Position numbers and translations under genes: made by a program. This document shows, one piece after another, positions 1 through 5,368 of a DNA stretch of 7,016 nt (positions are counted from its first letter, which is position 1; every line of letters starts with the position of its first letter). The stretch comes from Acetofilamentum sp. Its GTDB lineage: Bacteria > Bacteroidota > Bacteroidia > Bacteroidales > JAFGUD01. Location of the stretch: positions 1 through 7,016 of the forward strand of contig DYKL01000189.1 in NCBI GenBank assembly GCA_020722645.1, written 5' to 3'. The notes beneath the pieces were generated by a model, which saw only the letters and a list, made by a program, of their open reading frames with translations, did no database searches and was not told the DNA's origin.

Positions 1-727
1 CAGTACATTACCTCGAAATAACGTGAATGGCTTGACGTAGTTGCGGGGGTGTATCGGCACAATTACCCTACGGAAATTTTCCGTTGAATAATTTTGCTAA
101 CGAAAAAAATGAAAAAATTTGAATAAAAATTTAAAATGTATATAACTGATAATCAACAACTAATTTTTACGTTAGTTGGAATGTTAATTGAAAGAAAAGT
201 ATTAATATTCAGCACTTATGTCAATTTTTGCACTAATCCCCGCAATTACGTTCAAGCCAATGTTGAACTAAACCTTTTAGGTAGCTAAAGTACAAAAAAA
301 ATCGTAAATTACAAGAAAAATTCTAAATTAATTTACGAATATGAACACAAACTATGTACAAAAGGCTATTTCAGAAGTTGTCGGATTTCAAGAAATTCAC
401 GATGACTTTGTCAAAAAACTTATAATCAGCGTTTTTTTGTACAAACACCATAAAATCAAGCTCGTGTGATATTGTATTGCCTATTTTCAGGTATTTTCAA
501 CATTTTCATTCAAATAATGCTCAAAAAAATTACATAAAAAATCAAAAAAATAAAATTCCTATCAAAAAACACTCAAAAATCTATTTTTAAAATTGCAAAT
601 TTGTTGTTATTAAAAACTGAAAACCTATACTATGGAATTTACGTTAGTGCGGCAAAGGATTCGTTCAACACAGAATAGACCAAAATAAAGCAATTTATTA
701 AAACGGATTTTGTTATTTTGGTTCTTT
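1..727. other. Gene-free left region
   Basis: I find no convincing gene in this stretch. It is AT-rich, with A-runs especially at 500-590. Structures seen are an inverted-repeat pair (28-48 with 238-259), a 7-bp perfect hairpin (157-163 with 172-178), a 9-bp inverted repeat (302-310 with 330-338) and an 11-bp direct repeat TTTACGTTAGT at 166-176 and 638-648. Short open frames exist at 341-469 (42 codons, beginning MNTNYVQKAISEVVGF) and 632-685 (17 codons, beginning MEFTLVRQ). Neither resembles a family I know. The second sits where an antitoxin for the downstream ParE-type toxin would be expected, but does not look like one. Confidence 0.6.
28..259. repeat. Imperfect inverted repeat pair, about 22 bp arms
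   Basis: The left arm (28-48) reads TGGCTTGA, CGTA, GTTGCGGGG. The reverse complement of 238-259 reads TGGCTTGAA, CGTA, ATTGCGGGG, so the arms match except for one extra base and one substitution. Just outside the arms lie AAC at 20-22 and GTT at 262-264, the latter within GTTGAAC. About 190 nt separate the arms. Ends of this kind fit a small non-autonomous element or a recombination site with a folded single-stranded form. No recombinase is visible in the window, so the nature of the element is inference. Confidence 0.5.
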
Positions 728-1024
728 ATGAAAGTAATTTGGACAAAGCGTTCATTAGAAACATATCTTAAAATTATTGACTTTTTAAAAATACAATGGA
801 CTAAAAAAGAAATAAGAAATTTTGTAATTCTCACGAATGACACAATTATAAGTCTGATTAAAAATCCGTTCATTTTTCAATGTTTCGATGATAATATAAA
901 TATTCGCAGAGGTTTTGTTCACAAACATATTTCATTGTTTTATAAAGTTAATCAAGAAAATGATACAATTGAGTTATTAGTTTTTTGGGATAACCGACAA
1001 AATCCTGAAAATTTAAATTTTTAA
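728..1024 (+). CDS. RelE/ParE-family toxin (solitary)
   Basis: This 98-residue protein has the size and pattern of the RelE/ParE toxin superfamily common in Bacteroidota. It begins MKVIWTKRSLETYLKIIDFL, giving a first strand and an amphipathic helix. A central helix ends in LIKNP (43-47), followed by NIRRGFVHKHISLFYKV (58-74) and the family-typical end VFWDNRQNP (85-93). Members inhibit growth by acting on DNA gyrase (ParE) or by cutting mRNA on the ribosome (RelE); the sequence alone does not say which. I chose the ATG at 728 because family members start with this strand; the in-frame TTG at 710 would add a non-homologous leader. No recognisable antitoxin lies directly upstream or downstream, which is unusual. 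A repeat palindrome begins 18 nt after the stop codon. The family call is firm; activity is uncertain. Confidence 0.85.
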   Translation: MKVIWTKRSLETYLKIIDFLKIQWTKKEIRNFVILTNDTIISLIKNPFIFQCFDDNINIRRGFVHKHISLFYKVNQENDTIELLVFWDNRQNPENLNF

Positions 1025-1042
1025 TCAAAACAATTTTCCATT

Positions 1043-1288
1043 GTTCAGGATTTGCAATCCCGAACTTATAAAATTACGCATATAAGTATCCAGACAAATT
1101 TATTTGTATATTCAAATTTTGTAATTTATTGAATTTGATTTAAATATTTTCAAATTATCTAATTTTCAAATTGTCTCATTACTTAAAAATATCATATTTA
1201 CAAAACCAAAAGCAACTCTCTCTCAAAAAAACTGGATATACTTTTTTAGTTTTTTACATAAATTATTTTATTTTTGCTTATATTTGCA
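1043..1288 (+). repeat. TA-associated intergenic repeat, copy A (interrupted)
   Basis: The copy begins with a palindrome at 1043-1065: arm GTTCAGGATT, loop TGC, arm AATCCCGAAC, pairing except for one A/C mismatch. It continues with GCATATAA (1078-1085). About 107 nt of unrelated AT-rich sequence (1086-1192) then replaces 6 nt present in copy B. The copy resumes at 1193-1217 with 25 of 25 bases identical to 2104-2128. Its terminator right arm is degraded (ACTTTTTT replaces AGTTGCTTTT), so the hairpin is lost. Its last 25 nt (1264-1288) are identical to 2174-2198 of copy B. Confidence 0.8.
1269..1286 (+). promoter_or_regulatory. Promoter-like block of repeat copy A
   Basis: Two boxes fit the Bacteroidota -7 consensus TAnnTTTG, spaced 10 bp apart: TATTTTTG at 1269-1276 and TATATTTG at 1279-1286. 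The same pair occurs in copy B, where a gene starts 15 nt later. Here no start codon of a recognisable gene follows; the DUF433 gene is 160 nt away with its own closer box. The block may be an orphaned promoter. Confidence 0.4.
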
Positions 1289-1413
1289 GAAAAAAGAGAA
1301 TATAGAAACATTACTAATAGAAATAGAAAACTCAAAAACAGGATTTTTTAACACGTCACGACATCTTGGCACGTATGAAAAAAAAATGAGTATTTATTTT
1401 TCAAAAAAAATTG

Positions 1414-1421
1414 TAAATTTG
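1414..1421 (+). promoter_or_regulatory. Putative -7 box for the DUF433/DUF5615 operon
   Basis: TAAATTTG fits the Bacteroidota TAnnTTTG element and lies 25 nt before the ATG at 1447, predicting a leader of about 20 nt. No clear -33 TTTG is seen, only a T-rich stretch around 1391-1401. There is no Shine-Dalgarno sequence ahead of the ATG. Confidence 0.45.
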
Positions 1422-1446
1422 TAAACGTAACATAAAGCAGTATTTT

Positions 1447-1677
1447 ATGAAAGACTGGTCAGAATATCTTGAATATCGTAATGGAGTTTTGGGAGGAAAA
1501 ATCCATATAAAGAACACTCGCATAGGTGTTGATTTAATATTAGAAAAAATATCTATGGGCGAGAGTATTGAACAAATAATGGAATCATTTCCTCACATCA
1601 CAAGAGAACAAATTTTGGCATGTGTGCAATACGCATTAAAATCTGTTAGAAACGAAAATATATACGAATTTGTATGA
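1447..1677 (+). CDS. DUF433-family antitoxin
   Basis: This 76-residue protein matches the small DUF433 family, which pairs with DUF5615 PIN-like toxins as a type II TA system. The diagnostic stretch GVLGGKIHIKNTRIGV (13-28) corresponds to the family pattern of GGKP-like turn followed by I-x-TRI-x-V. Next come a helix and GESIEQIMESFPHITREQIL (38-57), typical of its helix-turn-helix-like second half. The expected role is to bind and neutralise the partner toxin and probably to repress the shared promoter. Its stop codon overlaps the toxin start by 4 nt (ATGA at 1674-1677), indicating translational coupling. The ATG at 1447 gives the normal family length. Confidence 0.9.
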   Translation: MKDWSEYLEYRNGVLGGKIHIKNTRIGVDLILEKISMGESIEQIMESFPHITREQILACVQYALKSVRNENIYEFV

Positions 1678-2033
1678 TTCGAATAGTAGCAGACGAAAAT
1701 GTGGACCATAATATTGTTATTCAATTAAGAAATAATGATTTTGATGTTTATTCAATTCTCGAAAATAATGCCGGAATATCAGATTTAGAAGTTTTAAATA
1801 TTACTAAACAATATAATGCAATTTTGTTAACTGCCGATAAAGATTTTGGAGAAATAGCATTTAAAAACAAAGAAATGTGCAAAGGGATAGTTCTTTATCG
1901 ATTGCATAACCAAACAAATATAGAAAAAGCAAATAAGATACAAAATTTATTAGAAAAATATCAATCTCATCTTGAAAATTCTTTCGTCGTTTTGAATAAG
2001 GATAAAGTAAGAATAATAAAGTTCAATTTTTAA
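1674..2033 (+). CDS. DUF5615-family PIN-like toxin
   Basis: This 119-residue protein has the form of DUF5615 PIN-like (Mut7-C-related) proteins, predicted metal-dependent ribonucleases. The acidic residues expected in the active site are present: D7-E8 in IVADENV at the N-terminus, D37 in SDLEVL, and D55 and D57 in the LLTADKDFGE block (51-60). The GIVLYRL strand after the last motif is also typical. It is coupled to the DUF433 antitoxin by a 4-nt overlap, the usual order for this pair. All motifs are intact, so the module could be functional. The RNA target cannot be read from the sequence. Repeat copy B starts 20 nt after its stop. Confidence 0.9.
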   Translation: MIRIVADENVDHNIVIQLRNNDFDVYSILENNAGISDLEVLNITKQYNAILLTADKDFGEIAFKNKEMCKGIVLYRLHNQTNIEKANKIQNLLEKYQSHLENSFVVLNKDKVRIIKFNF

Positions 2034-2118
2034 AATGTTAAAAAGTCCCCACTTTTCAGAATTTACAATCCCGAACTTTTAGAATTTACGCATATAAAAA
2101 CAGCATATTTACAAAACC

Positions 2119-2164
2119 AAAAGCAACTCCCGCCCAAAAACCGTAGTTGCTTTTTTAGTTTTTT
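2119..2164 (+). terminator. Rho-independent terminator within repeat copy B
   Basis: A perfect 10-bp stem pairs AAAAGCAACT (2119-2128) with AGTTGCTTTT (2145-2154) across a 16-nt loop, followed by further T-rich sequence to 2164. It would end transcripts of the DUF433/DUF5615 operon. The stem is only moderately GC-rich, but its perfect pairing and T-tract are convincing. The A copy has lost the right arm and the C copy lacks it altogether. Confidence 0.7.
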
Positions 2165-2178
2165 CACAAAAAATATTT

Positions 2179-2196
2179 TATTTTTGCTTATATTTG
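2179..2196 (+). promoter_or_regulatory. Promoter for the DUF2281/VapC module
   Basis: Two TAnnTTTG boxes, TATTTTTG (2179-2186) and TATATTTG (2189-2196), precede the ATG at 2211. The downstream box predicts a transcript start near 2203, and hence a very short leader. This argues for the ATG at 2211 over the in-frame TTG at 2184, which lies inside the promoter. A -33 TTTG is not evident. Confidence 0.55.
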
Positions 2197-2210
2197 CAAA
2201 AAAAACTAAG

Positions 2211-2507
2211 ATGAATCTAAATATTACACCCGAAATTGAAGATTTCTTAAAACAAAGCGAGAAGTTTTTACCCGAAGATAAAGATATCCTGGTTTGGGCT
2301 ATACTACAAAAGTATGCAGATAAAACAAATTCAATACAACAAATTAAAATTAATGAAATGGTTGCTTATATTTTTATGCCCGGAAACCAAACAATAAATA
2401 ATGAAAATCAAACCAAAGAAAGGAAATTTGGTCTGTGGAAAAATAAAATAGGCAACATTTCATCGGATTTTAACGAACCAATTGATGATTTAGCCGAATA
2501 TATGTAA
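2211..2507 (+). CDS. DUF2281-type VapB-like antitoxin
   Basis: This 98-residue protein is probably the antitoxin of the following PIN toxin. Its C-terminus has RKFGLWKNKI (71-80) and DFNEPIDDLAEYM (86-98), resembling the DUF2281 tail in which a basic G-x-x-K-x-K-I stretch precedes D-F-x-E-P-x-x-D-x-x-E-Y-M. In known VapB-type proteins such a tail wraps the toxin active site. The N-terminal part (1-60) is not a motif I recognise; MNLNITPEIEDFLKQSEKFL suggests a strand followed by a helix. The partner gene begins 13 nt after the stop, so the two are co-transcribed. If that toxin is inactive, as its frame suggests, this antitoxin is left without a working partner. Confidence 0.75.
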   Translation: MNLNITPEIEDFLKQSEKFLPEDKDILVWAILQKYADKTNSIQQIKINEMVAYIFMPGNQTINNENQTKERKFGLWKNKIGNISSDFNEPIDDLAEYM

Positions 2508-2520
2508 TTTGGAATAAAAT

Positions 2521-2917
2521 ATGAATAAATATTTAATAGACACACATTATCTTATTTGGATAATGAAAAATCCGGAAAATATAAATAAAAAAAATTCTCG
2601 ATATACTAAAAAACTATGAGAATAAAATTTATGTTAGCTTGGCAAGTTTATGGGAAATTGCCATTAAGCAAAAAATAGGCAAAATTGAATTTTTTGATAA
2701 TTTGGAGAACTTCAAAAAAGATGTAGAATCAATCAATATTGTTTGGCTTCCGATTCTTGATAATCATATTTATTCAACATTAAACTTGACTATGTATCCT
2801 GAACATAAAGACCCTTTTGATCGTTTGATTATTGCACAAGCAAAATTTGAAAATTTCATTCTAATTACAAATGATGATAAGTTTTTGTTGTACAAAGAAA
2901 TTGAAGTTTTAACATAA
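2521..2917 (+). pseudogene. vapC: VapC-family PIN toxin, frameshifted at an A8 run
   Basis: Two frames together spell a normal PIN-domain toxin of about 131 residues. The first frame starts at ATG 2521 (MNKYLIDTHYLIWIM) and stops at TGA 2617-2619 after 32 codons. The second frame is open from 2585 to 2917 and continues with KILDILKNYENKIYVSLASL, WEIAIKQKIGKIEFF and HKDPFDRLIIAQA. The join is at eight A (2587-2594): one A fewer, or two more, restores the frame. All expected catalytic acids are present in the rebuilt protein: D7 (LIDTH), E45 (LWEIA), D97 and D100 (KDPFD), and D118/D119 (TNDD). PIN toxins are Mg-dependent endoribonucleases. Either this is a recent inactivating mutation, a sequencing error, or expression depends on slippage at the A-run. 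Only the intact motifs and lack of other damage suggest it is recent. Confidence 0.88.
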
Positions 2918-2929
2918 ACTCTCCGCCTT

Positions 2930-3016
2930 GTTCAGAATTTTCAATCCTATAATTTTTATAAAATCAAGAAAATTTATGCATATAAAAATAGCACATTTAC
3001 AAAACAAAAAGCAACT
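2930..3016 (+). repeat. TA-associated intergenic repeat, copy C (truncated)
   Basis: The copy starts 12 nt after the VapC stop with GTTCAGAATT, loop TTC and AATCC, but the right arm decays after AATCC. Positions 2978-3016 match copy B in 36 of 39 bases, ending exactly with the terminator left arm AAAAGCAACT. The terminator right arm and promoter block are missing; GC-rich palindromes follow instead. Confidence 0.75.
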
Positions 3017-3019
3017 TCA

Positions 3020-3103
3020 CCGCTGGTGCGAGCTTGAAGCTAGTACCTTCTTTGACAAGCCCCCGCTGGTGCGAGCTTGCAGCTCGTACCTCGTTCGACA
3101 AAC
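3020..3103. repeat. Two tandem GC-rich REP-like palindromes
   Basis: Two units of period 43 both begin CCGCTGGTGCGAGCTTG (3020 and 3063). The second unit holds arm GGTGCGAGCT (3068-3077), loop TGC and arm AGCTCGTACC (3081-3090), pairing over 10 bp with one G-T wobble. The first has the same left arm, loop TGA and right arm AGCTAGTACC with an extra mismatch. Their GC content stands out from the AT-rich surroundings. Their plan (10-nt arms around a 3-nt loop) is like REP sequences mobilised by RAYT-type Y1 transposases. No such transposase is in the window, so the link is inference. Confidence 0.75.
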
Positions 3104-3146
3104 ATAGGAGCGAGTTAAGAAAAACATCAATTATTAAACCTTCGCT

Positions 3147-3210
3147 GTTCAGGATTTGCAATCCCAAACTTTTAGAATTTACTCATATAAAAACAGCATA
3201 TTTACATAAC
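3147..3210 (+). repeat. TA-associated intergenic repeat, copy D (truncated, no gene attached)
   Basis: The palindrome (3147-3169) has arm GTTCAGGATT, loop TGC and arm AATCCCAAAC. The following sequence (to 3210) matches copy B closely and ends at TTTACATAAC, where similarity stops before the terminator part. Unlike the other copies it does not follow a toxin gene, so the module once attached may have been lost. Confidence 0.8.
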
Positions 3211-3215
3211 ATGCC

Positions 3216-3230
3216 GGGCTGTCTCAAAAG
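3216..3230 (+). mobile_element. Possible solitary IS terminus
   Basis: GGGCTGTCTCAAAAG resembles the ends of several insertion sequences, notably IS1182-like elements whose termini read like GGCTGTCTCAAAA. It begins 5 nt after repeat copy D breaks off. No matching inverted end and no transposase are visible here, so at most it is a remnant or one end left by deletion. Confidence 0.3.
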
Positions 3231-3299
3231 GTTAAAAGTGTGTTAATTTTTTGGATTTTAAACTTGTTTAATCTACCAATAGTTCGGTATATTTTGAAG

Positions 3300-3422
3300 T
3301 AATTCGTTAATATTTAGCAAATTGATCTTGTATGTGTAACAAATTAGCAGTTGATTGAAAATCAATAATTTGCTTCCTTCGTTATTACTCAGGATGACGC
3401 TAATTGAAAAATTAACGAATTA
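3300..3422. repeat. Inverted repeat bounding a 123-bp element
   Basis: TAATTCGTTAAT (3300-3311) is the exact reverse complement of 3411-3422; pairing extends to 16 bp with one mismatch (3300-3315 with 3407-3422). Inside, AGCAAATT (3316-3323) pairs with 3367-3374. The arrangement resembles a small foldable element about 60 nt beyond the end of the ABC-F gene. It is not followed by a T-tract on either strand, so it is not a standard terminator. Confidence 0.6.
3371..3400 (-). repeat. Dispersed-repeat-like segment (CGTCATCCTGAG type)
   Basis: On the minus strand the segment contains CGTCATCCTGAG followed after a few bases by AACGAAGG. From memory this resembles a short dispersed repeat (GTCATCCTGAGCGAA-type) that recurs in many Bacteroidota and metagenomic sequences. 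Only one copy lies in the window, so the identification rests on recognition alone. Confidence 0.35.
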
Positions 3423-3496
3423 TTAATCTACTAAATGTATTTTAAAATTAGCCAAATTATGTAAAGTAAACTAATATAGAGACGACACCAACAGAA

Positions 3497-5356
3497 CTAA
3501 CCCTTCTCCGACAATTCAAGCCATAAAGTTTCTTTTTCGTCCAATTCGTTTTTGAATTGCTTCAATTTTTGGGCTTCGGTAGCAAAATCAGTATGATTTA
3601 ACGAACCGGAGTTCAATTTTTCTTCAATTTCGGTGATTTTCTGCTCTAAAACAGGAATTTCAGTCTCTAATTTTTCTAACAGACGTTTTTCGTTATAGCT
3701 TAATTTTGGTTCTCTTTGGGCAACATTTCTTATTTTTTTCGGTTCTTCGACTGATCCTCTTTTTTTACGATGCTCATTCTCCGCTTTGTACTCTGAATAT
3801 TCAGTGTATTTGCCCACATAAGTCGTTATTTTAGCATCTCCCTCAAAGACGAACAGACAATCTACAAGTTTATCCAAAAAATATCTGTCATGAGAAACAA
3901 TCAGAACACAACCTTTGAATGAATGCAGATATTCTTCAAGTACGTTTAAAGTCATTATATCAAGGTCGTTAGTAGGTTCGTCGAGAATCAGAAAATTAGG
4001 ATTTTTCATCAGAACAGTCATCAGATAAAGCCTTTTAAGCTCACCACCGCTCAATTTATCTACCGAAAACTGATGCATTTTGGGCGGAAACAAAAAATGT
4101 TCGAGAAACTGAAAAGCACTTATTTTCCTGCCTTCCGAAATCGTTATTACGTCGGCTATATCCTGAATTATTTCAATTACTTTTTTGCTTTTGTCAAATT
4201 CCAGACCTGTTTGTTTGTAGTATCCGAATTCAATAGTCTGACCTTTGTCAATAATCCCCGAATCGGGCTTTATTTCTTGTGTCAGAATATTCAAAAAAGT
4301 GGACTTCCCTACCCCATTATTGCCTATTATCCCGATTTTTTCTTCATTTACAAAACTGTACGAAAAATCTTCAATAATTTTTTGATTGCCATAACTTTTA
4401 GAAATATTTTTCAAATCAAGGATTTTCTTCCCGACTCTTCTGTTGAGAGTATTCAGTTTTATTTCATTTTCGACTGACTTGTTTTTTGATTTCTCTTCAA
4501 GTTTTTCAACATTGTCCAATCTGTATTTAGCTTTTGAAGTACGGGCTTTAGGCATTCTTTTAGCCCATTCAAGTTCTTTTTTATAAAGATTTTTAGCTTT
4601 TTCGGCATTAATACTTTGTATTTCAATACGTTCGGTTCGTTTTTCCAAAAAATAAGAATAATTTCCGGAATACGAAAAAACCGAATTATTATCTATTTCA
4701 ATTATTTTATCACAAACTCTGTCTAAAAAATAACGGTCATGAGTAACCATCAGAAGCGTGATATATGATTTACCCAAAAAATCTTCGAGCCATTCAATCA
4801 ATTCAATATCAAGATGATTTGTAGGTTCGTCAAGAATCAGAAAATCAGGTTCATTAATCAGCACATTTGCAAGTGCAAGCCTCTTTTTCTGCCCACCGGA
4901 TAAAAAAGCTGTTTTTTTGTTAAAATCGTTAATTTTTAATTGTGTAAGAATAGATTTAATTTTTGCTTCGTAATCCCAAGCCTGATGAAAATCCATAAGT
5001 TCAATGGCAGACTGCATAAGTTTTTCGTCATTTGAAGTCAAAGAATTTTCGTACATTTTAACAACATTGACGATCTGTTCAGATGAAGCAAAAACTTGTT
5101 CCATTACAGTTTTTTCGAGGTCAATTGTAGGATTTTGTTCGAGATAACCGACTTTAATGTCATTTTTAAAAGTTATCAGTCCGTTGTCAGCCGTGTCTTT
5201 GCCATTGATAATGTTCAGCAAAGATGTTTTGCCGATTCCGTTTTTGGCAATCAAAGCAACTTTTTGATCTTTCATAACGCTGAAAGAAATGTCTTCAAAC
5301 AGCACTAATTCACCGTAGGATTTAGTTAAATTTTCGACTTGTAAATATAGTACCAT
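3497..5356 (-). CDS. ABC-F family ATPase, Uup-like
   Basis: This 619-residue soluble protein has two ABC nucleotide-binding domains and no membrane segments, as in ABC-F proteins that act on ribosomes. Domain 1 has a Walker A loop AKNGIGKT (37-44), LSGGQ (152-156), Walker B LILDEP (173-178) with TNHLD, and the H-loop at H206. The interdomain linker carries WAKRMPKARTSKAKYR (264-279), the basic segment that faces the P-site tRNA in this family. Domain 2 has GNNGVGKS (345-352), LSGGE (435-439), LILDEP (456-461) and H489. The C-terminal charged, coiled-coil-like tail (about 550-617) is Uup-like. Both ATPase sites look intact; the first Walker A has A37 instead of the usual G. The likely role is relief of ribosome stalling or DNA-linked housekeeping as for Uup, but an antibiotic-protection role cannot be excluded. 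It starts 12 nt after the ATPase gene upstream, so the two are likely co-transcribed. Confidence 0.93.
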   Translation of the reverse strand: MVLYLQVENLTKSYGELVLFEDISFSVMKDQKVALIAKNGIGKTSLLNIINGKDTADNGLITFKNDIKVGYLEQNPTIDLEKTVMEQVFASSEQIVNVVKMYENSLTSNDEKLMQSAIELMDFHQAWDYEAKIKSILTQLKINDFNKKTAFLSGGQKKRLALANVLINEPDFLILDEPTNHLDIELIEWLEDFLGKSYITLLMVTHDRYFLDRVCDKIIEIDNNSVFSYSGNYSYFLEKRTERIEIQSINAEKAKNLYKKELEWAKRMPKARTSKAKYRLDNVEKLEEKSKNKSVENEIKLNTLNRRVGKKILDLKNISKSYGNQKIIEDFSYSFVNEEKIGIIGNNGVGKSTFLNILTQEIKPDSGIIDKGQTIEFGYYKQTGLEFDKSKKVIEIIQDIADVITISEGRKISAFQFLEHFLFPPKMHQFSVDKLSGGELKRLYLMTVLMKNPNFLILDEPTNDLDIMTLNVLEEYLHSFKGCVLIVSHDRYFLDKLVDCLFVFEGDAKITTYVGKYTEYSEYKAENEHRKKRGSVEEPKKIRNVAQREPKLSYNEKRLLEKLETEIPVLEQKITEIEEKLNSGSLNHTDFATEAQKLKQFKNELDEKETLWLELSEKG

Positions 5357-5368
5357 CAGTAAAATAAA

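Larger units (their letters stand above)
1025..1446. other. Intergenic stretch between ParE-type toxin and DUF433 antitoxin
   Basis: It holds repeat copy A (1043-1288), including a promoter-like block, followed by about 125 nt of unassigned AT-rich sequence and a second promoter-like box just ahead of the DUF433 gene. Positions 1287-1424 stay open in one frame (residues such as ENIETLLIEIENSKTGFF, then NTSRHLGTYEKK) with no ATG near the beginning. I do not recognise it; it may be a remnant or chance. Confidence 0.6.
2054..2198 (+). repeat. TA-associated intergenic repeat, copy B (most complete)
   Basis: The copy starts with a weaker palindrome (2054-2076; TTTCAGAATT, loop TAC, AATCCCGAAC). 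It is followed by AT-rich sequence with 42 of 45 identities to copy D (2073-2117 against 3166-3210) and 36 of 39 to copy C (2090-2128 against 2978-3016). It then includes an intact terminator hairpin and a promoter block. It links the end of one TA pair to the start of the next, so it works as both terminator and promoter spacer. Confidence 0.85.
2918..3496. other. Repeat-rich gene-free stretch between converging transcription units
   Basis: No gene is visible; the open frame at 3034-3246 is made of repeat sequence. In order the stretch holds repeat copy C, two tandem GC-rich palindromes, repeat copy D, a sequence like an IS terminus, and a long inverted repeat enclosing another dispersed-repeat-like segment. 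Plus-strand TA genes and minus-strand ABC-F transcription converge here, yet I see no strong terminator for the ABC-F operon. Confidence 0.7.

Noticed and set aside
181..288. 35-codon open frame overlapping the right arm of the left inverted repeat
   Set aside because: It runs through repeat sequence and resembles nothing known; chance is the simplest explanation.
341..469. 42-codon plus-strand open frame beginning MNTNYVQKAISEVVGF
   Set aside because: Composition is protein-like and it starts with ATG, but I recognise no family and it has no clear promoter. Too short to call as a gene without homologues; it may be a fragment.
625..873. Minus-strand open frame of 82 codons opposite the ParE-type toxin
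   Set aside because: It is antisense to a well-recognised toxin gene, has no family pattern and is rich in hydrophobic and rare residues as expected of a shadow frame.
1043..3169. CRISPR array made of the palindromic repeats
   Set aside because: The repeats are hundreds of bases apart, lie between genes, differ in sequence and lack uniform spacers; no cas gene is present.
3034..3246. 70-codon plus-strand open frame in the repeat region
   Set aside because: Its sequence is built entirely from the REP-like palindromes, repeat copy D and the IS-end-like segment, so it is not a gene.
4073..4477. 134-codon plus-strand open frame
   Set aside because: It lies wholly antisense to the second ATPase domain of the ABC-F gene and shows no independent motif.
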